A stretch of DNA of 64,000 bases from Pyrrhosoma nymphula (Eukaryota; Arthropoda; Insecta; Odonata; Coenagrionidae), in contig OY754334.1 of assembly GCA_963573305.1 (NCBI GenBank), positions 88,967,848 through 89,031,847 on the forward strand, given 5' to 3'. Below are positions 1 through 10,407 of the stretch, piece by piece (the stretch's first letter is position 1; every line of letters begins with the position of its first letter). The position numbers were made by a program, and so were the translations under genes. A model generated the notes under the pieces. The model was not told the DNA's origin. It did no database searches and saw nothing but the letters and a program-made list of their open reading frames with translations.

Positions 1-1453
1 TGATGGGACGCAAGATATTGCTGGCAATGAACAGGTCAGTGCTTGTGTCAGGTGGGTTGATGCTGATCTCCAGCCTTACGAAAGTTTTTTGGGCTTTTAT
101 GAATCGGCAAATACTTGTGGAACAGATATAGCAGCTCTTATTTTTGACGTGTTGCTTAGATTGCAGCTCCCTTTGTCCAATCTTCGTGGGCAAACTTACG
201 ATGGAGCTGGTAACATGAGTGGTATCCATAAGGGAACTCAGTCAGTAGTAATAGACAAACAACCACTCGCTGACTACATTCATTGTGGTGCTCACTGTGT
301 CAATCTAGTAATGAAAGCAAGCTGTGAGACTTCAAGAACTGTCAAAAACGCCATGGATTGGGCTCATCAGCTAGGAGTATTGTTTTCTAACACAAAAGCT
401 AAAGATGAATACAAACATATAGTTGAAGATGCAGCTCAAGGTCCAGTCAGTAACATTGCAAAAATAAAACCTCTTTGTCCCACAAGATGGATATACCGGA
501 AAGGACAAATCAATGAAATTTTGCACAAGTATCCATTGATTTTGAAAACTTTGAATGAACTCACAGAACGCAAGTACGAAGGAGCCAGTGGTTTGTTGAG
601 TGTGTTTGAAGATGGGACCACATACTTAGGCCTGATTATGGGTAGGAAAGTTGTTGAACTTTTGGAACTACTGAACAAAAGTTTTCAAGGCGAGAAGAAA
701 ACAGTGGCTGGGTTATGTGAATCTGTTAAACACATTGTTGATGGCCTACAAAATCTCAGAACCAACCAGCAGTTTTCTTCTGTGTTCGAAAAGTGTAACA
801 AGTACATAGCTGAGTTGGGTCTCGAAGAGCTAAGACTCCCAAGACAAAAAAAAGTGCCTAAAAAGATATCTGAGGGAAATGCTGATGGCTGCGAGTTTAC
901 TTCAACAGAAGAACATTTTAGACGGGAGTATTTTGAAGTCATTGACACGGCTGTGCATGGTCTCAAAACTCGTATACTTGAACAGGCTGGTATGAAAAAA
1001 CAAATACAGCTCGAGAAAGTCCTGCTAAAATGAGAAGGTTATGATGTCAATGTGCTAGCGCCATATCCGGAAATCAACGGTCAAATGTTGAAGTCAAAAC
1101 TTGAGCTTTTCCACCAAAGATACAAGATAAAGAATTTAAAAGACGCCAAGGACGTGTTGACCTCTATGATGAAAGAGGTCAGGGAGCTGTTCTCCAATGT
1201 TGAAGTCCTGGTGAGACTAATGCTTGTATGTCCAGCTTCAAGTTGTGAAGCAGAGCGAAGTTTTAGTGCTATGCGTAAACTGAAGACCTACCTAAGATCA
1301 ACCATGACTCAAAAAAGGTTGAATCATGTTGCTGTTTGTTACGTTCACAAAGAAATATTGGACAAGGTAGAAGCAAAAAATGTTGCAAAACTGTTTATTT
1401 CAAAAAGTGAAACTAGGAGAGGTGATTTTGGTTACGTAAAGGATAATAAATAA
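1..1453 (+). pseudogene. hAT-superfamily transposase, ZMYM1/TTF-type, one internal stop
   Basis: The frame is open from the left edge of the window, so the gene starts outside it. It runs to a TGA at 1031-1033 and continues in the same frame from 1034 to the TAA at 1451-1453. The first part has the block LRGQTYDGAGNMSG followed by HCGAHCVNLVM and a PTRW motif, as in the DUF4371/hAT catalytic core of zinc finger MYM-type-1-like proteins. The last part has the C-terminal hAT dimerisation region, with CPASSCEAERSFSAM followed by LKTYLRS. hAT transposases cut and paste DNA using an RNase H-like DDE core. A single nonsense codon in about 480 codons suggests a rather young copy; a domesticated gene is less likely because of that stop. 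The N-terminal zinc finger is not in the window. Confidence 0.85.
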
Positions 1454-1900
1454 ACCACTTTGGGGTTGTTTCAGTTCCAGTATACATCCGTTTAGCAAGA
1501 GGTCAATTTGAATTTTTATAATGTACAGTAAAGAGAAACAAGGCTAAGATTTTAAAGTTAATGTTAACGTTGTAATGTGATAGACCGTATGTAATAACAA
1601 TAGTGTGTGTAAAATAAAGCATATTAAACCTGACCTGATAATGAGTTTTTATTTGATACCTATATACTATATACATTTTAGAATGAGTTTTCAATTGTAT
1701 GTTTATAGTTTGTTTTTTGAACGATTGGACTTGGAATCAAGCGTGTGGTATAGGGCGTTCCATTGTTGTCAAATCCAATGGTTCAAAAAACGAACTATAG
1801 ACATGTTTTCAGGTTAAATACAAATTGTTTCAATGAAAAACCTGCTTGTACAAATGTAAGATTTTGGGTTTAAATTAGTGTTCAAACGTCATTTCAAGGT
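1454..1900. other. AT-rich 3' flank of the hAT copy
   Basis: No coding signal. This is AT-rich DNA between the hAT stop codon and the C-rich block that follows, probably the 3' untranslated part of the same element. AATAAA occurs near 1612, inside the stretch gtgtaaaataaagc. Confidence 0.4.
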
Positions 1901-1913
1901 CACAATTTTTCTA

Positions 1914-2003
1914 AAATGTCCCCGGACCCCCCGTCCTGTCCCGGGGGGGTGCCCCCGGACCCCCCATTTGTCCCCCCCAAAGTGTTGATGCTGACGACGC
2001 CAA
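1914..2003. repeat. C-rich terminal block, probably the right end of the first hAT
   Basis: Runs of C and G (gtccccggaccccc is present twice) are followed by agtgttgatgctgacgacgcc. The minus-strand reading begins ggcgtcgtcagcatcaac and then a G run. Such ends are common on arthropod hAT-type elements, but the matching left end is outside the window, so the assignment is an inference from position. Confidence 0.35.
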
Positions 2004-2086
2004 TGGTTGCATATATTCAAGTTTTGTATATTTAGGCAGTTTGAAGAAGTAGAAAAGCACTCATACGATCTTGGCATACCTTTCAG

Positions 2087-3788
2087 AATTTTGCACTGAC
2101 ATCGGAACCCGACTCGCCGTTTGAGGAAGTAACTGATGACAGATCTGAACTCCTTGCATCGTCTTCACGTCAGCTATCGGAAACCGTTGCCGAAGGCCCT
2201 TCAACCTCTACGGCAAAACAACCTCAGCAACGCGAAATGACTATTCCATTCGCTCCAACAAACCTTTCTTTCAAAAGAAAAAAACTCATTGACCAAAAGT
2301 TATTGGGACTATTTGTAAAAGATCTACAGCCATTTAGTATGGTAGAGGACGAAGGATTTAAAGAATTAATGGAAGTGGCATTTCAGAATTACGCAATTCC
2401 AAGCAGGCATCGTTTGTCAAACACACTCATTCCTGCCATGTATGAAGAATGCACGTATTGCGTGAGGAAAATCCTCAGCGAATCAAAAAGTGTGTTTAAC
2501 CACAGACTGTTGGTCATCAGCGAGCTCTTAAGGGTACCTATATAGCTGTGACTGTGCATTTTTTTAACCAAAACTTCCAACTGATTTCCGTACTGTTGGA
2601 GTGTGCGGAAATGAGCGTTCAGCACACTAGCAAAAATTTGGCTGAATAAATTACGAGAATTACTTCGTTTTGGGAGGTAGATGGCAAATTTATTTTGGCC
2701 GTTTCCGACAATGCCGCGAACATCAAAGCGGCAATAACGAAATAGTTGTCCTGGAAACACCTAGGTTGCTTCGCGCATAGTATCAACAAAGTTGTCCACG
2801 AAGGACTGAAAAATACAGAAATAAATTCACTAATTGATAAGATTAAAATCATTGTGAAGCATTTTCGGCGTCATATTACGTCAAATGCGTTGTTGATGAG
2901 AACGCAAGAAAATCGTGGAGAGCAACCACTTCGACTTATTCAAGACGTCCCGACGAGATGGAATTCTACGTTCTACATGCTACAGAGGTTTGTTGAGCTG
3001 GAGATGACAATAAGGAGCACAATTGGGTTGATCGATAAGGATTTTCCAATTTTAAGCACAGAAGAATGGAAAATTACTAATCAATTAGTGTCTGTGTTAA
3101 AGCCCTTTTAGGGTGTCACTAAAACGATCAGCGGTGAGATCTCACAGCATCAATGGTGATTCCCCTTGTCAATGGACTGCAGGCTGTTTGCCAGAGCTTG
3201 ATGAAAAGACATTTTTCTCCACCAATCTTAAATGTAGTTTCGACTTTAAAAAATGCTATGACAACGAGATTTGGGAACGTGGAGTGCAGTAATACCCTAG
3301 CCGTATGCACGTTTCTGGATCCAAGGTTCAAACATATAGCATTTTCAGGTCAAAATTCCGCTGAACATGCTAAATCACTGGTCACCAGTGCCTTGGCCAC
3401 AATGTTGGCTAATAACGGAAGAAATACGGGCCAGGATACTGTTGAGGCAGGACAGAACCCAGTATACTCGGGTGTGCCCGAATCAAATGACGATGACCTA
3501 GAGGTCTGGCATGCCCTCGACAGGAAGGTAGCTAGAGCCCTCCCCAGAGGAACTCCAACCTCCAGAGCAATCGCTGAAATTCAGCGATATCTAGATGACG
3601 AAATTTTATCCAGAAGTGAGGACCTATTAACGTGGTGGAAAAGTCATGAATATGCTTTTCCACATCTGTCTTCCCTGGCTCAGGAAAAACTAAGCGCTGT
3701 AGCGAGTTCTGTTGCATGCGAAAGAATATTTTCCAAAGCTGGATTCATCATTAATGATCGAAGAAATAGGTTAAGTGATGATAAGTGA
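2087..3788 (+). pseudogene. hAT-superfamily transposase, ZBED-type, broken
   Basis: A good splice acceptor (acctttcag, ending at 2086) opens a frame that stays open to a TAG at 2543-2545. The reading includes FKRKKLIDQKLLGLFVKDLQ and then SMVEDEGFKEL, the DUF4413-like region of BED-finger hAT transposases. From about 2640 the DNA still aligns to the family (a SDNAANIKAAI block, then HLGCFAHSINKVV and a VPTRWNSTFYMLQRF block at 2940-2990) but with stops and frame changes. A third open piece (3153-3788) ends with the hAT dimerisation region LTWWKSHEYAFPHLSSLAQ and ASSVACERIFSKAG. The BED zinc finger would sit in an upstream exon that I do not find. It has several frameshifts and stops, so it is not functional. 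Confidence 0.85.
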
Positions 3789-4560
3789 CGTCATTCTCTT
3801 CTTAAATGCGAATTCCAAATACATGGAAAAAGAGTGACATGAGTTGGCATGTTTTGTTTCTTAATTGTTTGTTTAATTCTTTATTACTTTGTGATTTTAC
3901 GTAAGAAACGTAAATCTTCTAGTCTCAAACCAGAAGTAACATTTATTTATATGCCAAAGTTTTGCGCAATTACTTAAAAATTTTATTTTTTCCCAGTAGA
4001 GCCTCTAAATGTCCATGTTAAATTGTTTATAAAGTTTGAGGCATTTCTTGAAAACATATGTGAAAGAAGTTTATCATTTTTATAATTTCATTTCAAGTTT
4101 CCATTTAAGGAGAAGGGTTGCATTTCTCAGCCATATATCTCCAAAAGTTTAAAATAAACAATATACTGTATTTATTTTATAATATATATTTTTATCACTT
4201 GATCGAAGTCTTTCTCTTTTATCGTGCAGTTGGACTTTCTGGAACGCTGACGTACCGACATGCCGTACCGACCAGTCTCCTAAAATGTGATTGCGATTGT
4301 CGTTTCTATGCCGTGTCAATTCTAAAAAGTGATCGCAATCACAGTTTATAATCACAGTTACTGAAACGGAACAGTCACATTTAAGGAGGTGACAAGAAAA
4401 TCACAGTTAAGACCATCCCTATCGGGAACTACTGGTCACAATAGGAAAATATTTTAGGTGCAGCATGTCAAATGTCCAATGAGTCGTTGGTTACCAGAGA
4501 AAATCAGTTGAAAAATGCCAGCGCCTTCTTATCGCCATTCATGTCCGAAAAATAGCCCAA
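3789..4560. other. AT-rich spacer with a short inverted repeat
   Basis: No coding signal. A perfect 12-bp inverted repeat, tgtgattgcgat at 4286-4297 and atcgcaatcaca at 4332-4343, lies 34 bp apart, with further partial copies of atcacag downstream (4347-4410). It may be a terminal part of the P-type element that follows, but no matching right end was found. Confidence 0.35.
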
Positions 4561-4612
4561 AACTCAAAAATTTCACAACTTTGAGTGCGATGCGGCCACC
4601 AATTGGCATAAA

Positions 4613-5720
4613 TTGGGGGGGTGTCCCGAAAGAAAATCGAAAAATAAGGACCACCCTAATGTAACATATGGTGTAGGTAATGGCACTGGGGAGTTCATGG
4701 GCATAGTAAGAGAGTGGTGGGACATTGTAAATAACAGAAATCCTATTAAAGGAATTGCTTCTGTTGATGTCAAATTAGACTTTTTAAGGAAATTTGTGAA
4801 TTGGCTGGACCGATGGCGTGATGTCGCCCAGAAGGGGCACAGTTTGTCAGCTGAGACACATGCTGCACTCCGTCAAAGCACTCTAGTTATGTTGGAATTC
4901 ACACATTATTCCCTGGCAGTTTTAAAAATGCCGTATGCTTTGAGCAGTAAACTGCACACAGACTACCTAGAGCAGCGATTTAGCTGCTATCGCCAATTGT
5001 CCGGGGGAAATTATAATGTTTCCCTATGCCAATTGCTTGAAACTGAAAACAAGTTGTGTGTAAGAAGTATTTTGGGGTTTCATGCTGTGAGGTATGGCAA
5101 TGTTAAGTTTTCTCCTGAGGGGTTTGTAAATGAAACTGAAGGCGAGGCTGTGGTGCTGGAAGATGATCACCTCATCCTTAATGAGTTTGATCTCTTAGAA
5201 ATAATGTGCAAACCTTTAGAAATCACTGCCGAGGAGTATTCTGGCCTGAAGTATGTATGTGGTTATGCTGCCATGAAAGCATTGCAGAATATTACGTGTG
5301 ACATATGTGCTTGCTCCTATATCTCAATTGAGGGTAGCGACGACAAATATTTCAAAGATTTAAAAAACAAAGGGAGACTTGTGTCACATTGTCCTTCAGT
5401 GGTGACTGTATGTGTTCATGCATTGGCCACTATGCTGACAATGACTGACGATAAATATGAGAGGATATTCCTCAAAAGGCAATCACAAACAGGTTCTATT
5501 AAACTTAGTTAAAAAGCTTATACTTCTTGGCGAAAGTTTAAGAAAAATGTATGAAGACAGTTGCATTCAATGTAATGCACCAAACAGTTATTATTTAATG
5601 AGATTTGTCAATATTTTATGTAATGTTTTGTTAAATAACTATTCGAAGATGAAGAACAACAGGTTGGATGTTGCTAAACAAACATCCAAAATAAGAAAAT
5701 ACAGCAGTTTTGTGATTTAA
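4613..5720 (+). pseudogene. P-element / THAP9-type transposase, C-terminal half
   Basis: The frame reads FLRKFVNWLDRWRDV, then an LSAETHAALRQST block, then DYLEQRFSCYRQLSGGNYN. The last of these is the diagnostic C-terminal block of P-element and THAP9 transposases. It is followed by SGLKYVCGYAAMKALQ and a CDICACS cysteine pair, also typical of the family. The first frame stops at 5512. The homologous reading continues from about 5478 in the next frame to 5720, so one nucleotide has been gained or lost near the AAAA run around 5474. The THAP DNA-binding domain and the GTP-binding middle region are missing. This is a 5'-truncated, frameshifted relic; a domesticated THAP9-like gene is unlikely given the frameshift. 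Confidence 0.85.
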
Positions 5721-5728
5721 TTATTTTC

Positions 5729-5755
5729 AATAAAAAATGAGTACATTTCAATAAA
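5729..5755 (+). terminator. Two AATAAA polyadenylation signals after the P-type transposase
   Basis: AATAAA is present at 5729-5734 and 5750-5755, within 35 bp of the end of the transposase frame, in a good position for 3' end formation. Confidence 0.5.
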
Positions 5756-5760
5756 ATGTT

Positions 5761-6107
5761 TTGTTGAGGTGTGGAAAAGAAATAGAAGTTCTAGTCTCTC
5801 CATTAAAATCAACTTAGACTTTATTAACTCTGATAACGTACAAACCAAACATATACCAACAATGTGTTGCTCCCGGCTACATATTTATAAATAAGCATGT
5901 ATAGGGTCCCTATACAATGATAAATGTATCACATACTTAACATGTGAAATTCCAATTCATGACTAATTTGTATTATTCCCCTAATCACAATACCCTCCGT
6001 AATCTACGATGGATGCTCGTATTTTCCTGAGGTAAGTATTACTATTTTTCCGTGACTGTATTTTGTGCTGGTACATTATATTTGGTTACATGTAACATCA
6101 TTTGGTA
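5761..6107. other. No recognised feature
   Basis: AT-rich DNA without a convincing coding frame or clear repeat ends. Confidence 0.4.
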
Positions 6108-6548
6108 TTAAGTTTGTTCCATCATTTTTTTAAGTTTTATCAGTAATATCCGAGTGGTTGGTGCCAAACGTATTTCTTCCGATCTAGCAGGCCGAGCACT
6201 CGACGTTGCCAAACCTGTCACTCCGGCCTGTTTAAAGATGGCCGTGGACGAGGTAACCACGCACGAACAAGCTTCATTCAAATTCGATCCATCCGTGTAT
6301 ACAGGGATGAGGCCGGAGTGGTGGCAGAGAAATTCTTTGAAGAGACGGTATTCTAGAGCAGTGATGTGGGATTTATGGCACCTACTGATTGCCATATGGA
6401 TGTCCAGCGGTGGAATAATCCACGGTGGGTAACTCGAGTACCCAATAGGATGAGCATCTGGGAGCCTTAACCAGATATCCTGAATAAATAAATTAAAACG
6501 AATACTAAGCAGCTTGGTAGCTCTTGTCCGTTGATTAAAAAGTTCCAT
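6108..6548 (-). pseudogene. LINE fragment, start of an RNase H domain
   Basis: The minus-strand frame contains PPWIIPPLDIHMA, a K-x-x-T spacing block, then FKEFLCHHSGLIPVYTDGSN. The YTDGS motif carries the first catalytic aspartate of RNase H, and the proline-rich PPW segment before it is typical of RNase H-bearing LINEs such as the I, LOA and R1-related groups. The homology stops about 25 residues after YTDGS, so only the junction before RNase H and its first strand remain. The upstream reverse transcriptase is absent; a piggyBac fragment on the opposite strand starts close by. Confidence 0.7.
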
Positions 6549-6586
6549 AAAACTAGCATTAAAAATTTAAGCCGGGCGTTATCGGA

Positions 6587-7445
6587 AAAAAAAAACTAAT
6601 TTCCTTTTCCCGTTAGCGCTTCATGAGTCATGTGGCAAAGATGAGAGAAAATCCTGAATATCATTTGGAGAAAATGTTAGACCCTTTTACTGTGTTTGTA
6701 CTGGAGAACAAGAAAAATAACTCATCTGACCTCTCCACTTATAAGTCTCGTGAAAATCTAGGTGTCTTTTCACTTTCGTGCAATATTCCAATTGCAAATG
6801 TGAGGGAAAATTTTGTGAGAGGTCATGATGCTTTGGATAAGGATGAAAATGAAATGAAGGCATTAGTGGGGATACTGTTTTTTAGAGTAGTCTATGTATC
6901 ATATGAATTTTAGAGACCTACCCATAGGACAAGGATGGTCTACCATTATTCTCATTTACAGTCATACACAGATTTTTAATTTGGCTTCGCTGATTGTTTG
7001 GATGAAATCAATGATCGTTTAGCCCTAGTGCATCAGCTGCTCACTATACTTAGGGGTAAATATTTAGAAGCATATACTCCATCAGAGTACTCAACAATTG
7101 ACAAACATATGGTTTCATTTAGGGGATGTTGTGCTTTTCGTCAATACTTGCCAAACAAACCAAAAAGGTATGGTATGAAAATATTTGCACTGGTCGATAC
7201 AAGGTCCATTTTATGTCTTAAAGCTTGAAGTATATACAGGTACTGAACCTGAAGGCCCTTATCGCCTATCAAATAAGCCTCATGATGTTGTACAGCACCT
7301 TGTGACTCCAGTGAAGGGTAGTTGCAGAAATATTACCATGGGCATTGGCACAAGTGTTCCCCTGGCCAGAACATTGCCGGCGGAGAACAAATTGACCTTG
7401 GTAGAAACTGTTGGAATTTTCAATTGTCTAAGTCATTTTAAATAA
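6587..7445 (+). pseudogene. piggyBac-type transposase fragment
   Basis: A first open piece (6623-6913) contains DENEMKALVGILFF, matching the start of the piggyBac catalytic domain. A second (6998-7228) contains EYSTIDKHMVSFRG followed by FRQYLPNKPKRYGMKIFAL, the most conserved DDE block of the family, with the aspartate in STID. A third frame (7185-7445) continues with LEVYTGTEPEG and then RNITM, PLARTL and NKLTLVETVG, the block that precedes the last acidic residue. The three pieces are linked by frame changes, and the cysteine-rich C-terminus is missing. Known elements of this family insert at TTAA; I could not define ends here. Confidence 0.8.
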
Positions 7446-7619
7446 GTCTAAACAAAATTAAACACGTATGAATGCTTCCATAATGGCATCTGTGGCTAGG
7501 TGCTAGTGAGGTCCGTTCTCTTCTCTACCACAACTCTCTTACACTTACAACACTCTTCTACCACAACAGACATAAAGAAAACTTCTCGTTGGATAGATCG
7601 ATTATCATGATAAAAGCGA
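7446..7619. other. Spacer without recognised feature
   Basis: Includes a pyrimidine-rich repeat of ctctaccacaac, present at about 7522 and 7556. No coding signal. Confidence 0.3.
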
Positions 7620-7830
7620 AGGTCACCCACCTTCCCCCGACCCCTTCCCCGGTATTCCCAACCCTCAGGCACCTATGACTATCCCCCCTTCTCTCCTTCT
7701 CCTTTACCCTCCCCTTCTTCCGTTACCCTGTCTTACCACCCCCCTTCCCACCTCCCTATATAAGCTTGAGCACATATATGTACCTGAAGATGCTGTAAAA
7801 AGCGAAACCGGTCGTGCATTAAATGTCATA
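7620..7830 (+). repeat. Penelope-type terminal unit: C-rich tract, TATA box, stem-loop
   Basis: A C/T-rich tract (7620-7756) is followed by TATATAAG at 7757-7764 and, 20 bp on, CTGAAGA (7784-7790), a short GCT/AGC hairpin and GAAAC (7804-7808). The same order (C-rich tract, TATA-like run, CTGACGA, hairpin, GAAA) occurs at 63740-63940. A related stem-loop lies just after the GIY-YIG part of the Penelope-like element at 38197-38230. It is best read as a solo promoter/terminal unit of such an element. No associated reverse transcriptase is visible here. Confidence 0.45.
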
Positions 7831-7839
7831 CTTGTGGAA

Positions 7840-8130
7840 ATTGCTCTTGTTTCATTAACTGCAGTGATGTTCCGGTTCCACTCCATCACGCCTGAAACCT
7901 CAGATTTTGTTAAAGCGAAGGTGTTTCATGAGCTATTGGGTCTCACGTCTTCGTGTGAATGCACTTCGACAAAGCCAGTTGACCCTCGAGACTGCCCGGG
8001 TGCATTCCTAGCTGTCAGAGCTCTAACAGGGGTTTCTTCCCCACCCTTTTAGTCGCCTTCTACGACAAGCAGGGATACTGCGGGAGTATTCTTACCCCCA
8101 ACCCGCAGGGGAAATCCACATGGAAATGCT
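7840..8130. other. Unidentified GC-rich segment
   Basis: GC content rises against the AT-rich surroundings. The part cgccttctacgacaagcag at 8054-8072, followed by gggatactgcgggagtattc, resembles a dispersed sequence I have seen in invertebrate DNA but cannot name. A frame (7675-8052) is open across part of it, without recognised domains. It could be a SINE body or a captured fragment. Confidence 0.25.
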
Positions 8131-8756
8131 GAAAAAAAAGTTCTGAGATTCAAGCCGGCGGTAGAGCCTGAGAGGTCCACACTCATGAAAGTATTCTGGC
8201 TTCGGATAATACTAGGGTGAGGTTTATTACACCTTCACTGATGTGTATGAAATTACATATGTAATACCTCATGAACCTACTGTCGAGCTCCTGACACAAA
8301 AATAAGGTTGAACATCAGCAATACATAGAAAAAAGCCAAGCATTAGCCTGTGATGATTACCTACAGTCCTGCGTGAAATTGTTCATTCAACCATCCTTAC
8401 AGCCAATTCAAAAAAGGCTCGTACATGTTATACCACCTCAGCCCCAAAGGTGAAATAATTTCTGAATGAATGAGTCCCCAGCTACTAGGGAAAGCCATAC
8501 ATTTTTGCTCTACACCAAGCTTTAGCTTCTCCAAAGGTATTTATCCTATTGATTCAAGACTTTCTCCGGTTTACAAACAATGCAGAACCTGAATACTGAC
8601 ATGCACTGCCAAAGAATTTGAGAGGATTGGAAAATACAATATTTGTAATAACTGCCACCTACTGACTCTCATACATATCATCTCTCTTCTCAAAATTCCC
8701 CAGGATTTGCAGCAGCTAGACATTCCACCCACCAAGACTCCCATCAATTAATGGTC
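8131..8756. other. Flank downstream of the RUSF1-like gene
   Basis: AT-rich DNA without coding signal. It lies beyond the putative polyadenylation signal of the minus-strand gene and ends where its 3' untranslated region starts. Confidence 0.4.
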
Positions 8757-8762
8757 TTTATT
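8757..8762 (-). terminator. Polyadenylation signal of the RUSF1-like gene
   Basis: AATAAA on the minus strand, 60 bp after the inferred stop codon (8824-8822). Position and match to the consensus are good. Confidence 0.45.
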
Positions 8763-8821
8763 CAAAGCCCACATATTACAATAAATTGCACATGAAGACA
8801 GATAGTAAACTACCAAAAATA

Positions 8822-10407
8822 TTATAATGGAATGGAAGATAAGGATTCAGAATATTTTAAGTGGTAATTTACTTGCTCCATTCCACTCTCTCGAATTAAA
8901 TTAAGTCCTGCATCAATACAATTACCACTCAATTGGCTATTAGCACCAGGATTCTTCTATGGAAGCAACATTCAGTTTCCTTTATCCTCACATCCATAGT
9001 CTTACAAATGACATGATTTCAAACTGCAACCTAAATGCCTTAAGGACATCCATTTCACTTGAATCATCATGAAGGTACAATCTGCAAAAATAAAGCATTA
9101 CTGATTTCCATACCAAAGCAGCATCCAAATTAGCCCACCGAACAATAAGTAGGGTTGGGAGTTATGAAGATGAAGACCACAGTTGGAAATATAGTCATAC
9201 AAGTGAGGTCAGCAAATTTATTTGACAGCCTTATGCTTTAAAGCAAAGAATAGTACTCAGTACCTTTGCCATTAGCTGATCTAATAATAGTGAAGATCAC
9301 AATTTTCACTTGTTCTGAATATTACAAGGAAAGCAATTTTCTCCATTATATTAAATCAGGTCAATCTCAACAAATCACCACAAAAGTTAATAAAACAAAT
9401 ATTTAAAGTATTAGAGCAAAAAATATTTTTTAGTTCATACAAATGTTTTTTAAGAATATCTGAATTTACAGAACAATTTAAAATTGGCCACAACAATTTG
9501 AATTCAGAAAGAATATATATGAAGAAAATTTTCTAAATAGATATTTCTCTAACTCCCTCAAATCAAAACTAATGTCACCCAGTGGCTCTCACCAAAGAGC
9601 TGATAGAAATGAAATGAGACTATTTTTCCTAAACTAAAAATAGTCACATGAACATTCATTTTAACATATTTGCCACTTTCACATTTACATAGAATGAAAA
9701 AGAATGGCAATTTACAAAAAATTTTTTAAACAAATTTAAATGCATAATAGTTCATACATAACCAACTCATTTCACGCATAGACATCAAAATGTTTCCATC
9801 GGCAAAAACATCACTGAAAACAATTATGAAAAAAAAACAAACATAAAAAATAAAAAACTTTAGGTAATCTGCCTTCACCGCAGGGTTTGTTACATCATGA
9901 TGCCAATGAACCCAATTTAACCCAAAGATGCTGCAAGATAGTCCCAATTTGGTCAAATTCAACTCCATGCGGCCCAATTTACACATGGCAACACCAATGT
10001 AGGATTTATAAAATGAGTGTATGAATGAATTGTATTTATGAATGTACTTATTTATATCACATCTGAGAAATATTCACAAAATGACTTGACACACTAATTA
10101 GAAACTATCAATTTCTGTTGGAAATAATAAATTTATTTCCAGCATTCATTTTTCTATATTTTCACCTTTCCCCTATTCTATATAAATATAAACAAATCTC
10201 CATTCATTTTCCAGTGTTGAAAATACAAACAAAGATAATAATGTGGTTAACAAATTATTTCTTCCTGAGCAATCACTGGATAGCCACCAGGGCTCCGAGA
10301 AAACTTTTTAATTTATTTTTAACTGTGGTCAGTGGTATGCCAACGGAGAACTTGCAACCCTCAGGGGTGTACCACTTCTGATGGTTCACACAGTTCTGTA
10401 ATAATAC
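8822..10407 (-). CDS. 3' exons of a RUSF1 (DUF647 family)-like gene
   Basis: Four exons join in one frame on the minus strand: about 10407 (or 10395) to 10277; 9813-9784; 9081-9006; and 8956-8822, ending in TAA. The acceptors are ttacag (for a start at 10395), tgttttcag, tttttgcag and ttccatag. The donors are GTGATT, GTCTAT (weak) and GTAAGA, and all phases agree. The translation contains CKFSVGIPLTTVKNKL, then DGNILILYLHDDSSEMD and VLKAF, and ends with DAGLNLIRESGMEQVNYHL. From memory this parallels the C-terminal half of RUSF1 (C16orf58): a SLGVPL block, a VVLN...ILRAA block and a final helix GLQDAGWKTEKHQL. DUF647 proteins are membrane-associated and of uncertain function. The earlier transmembrane exons are not in the adjoining sequence, where transposons begin at 12449. 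The 30-bp exon is the weakest part. Confidence 0.5.
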
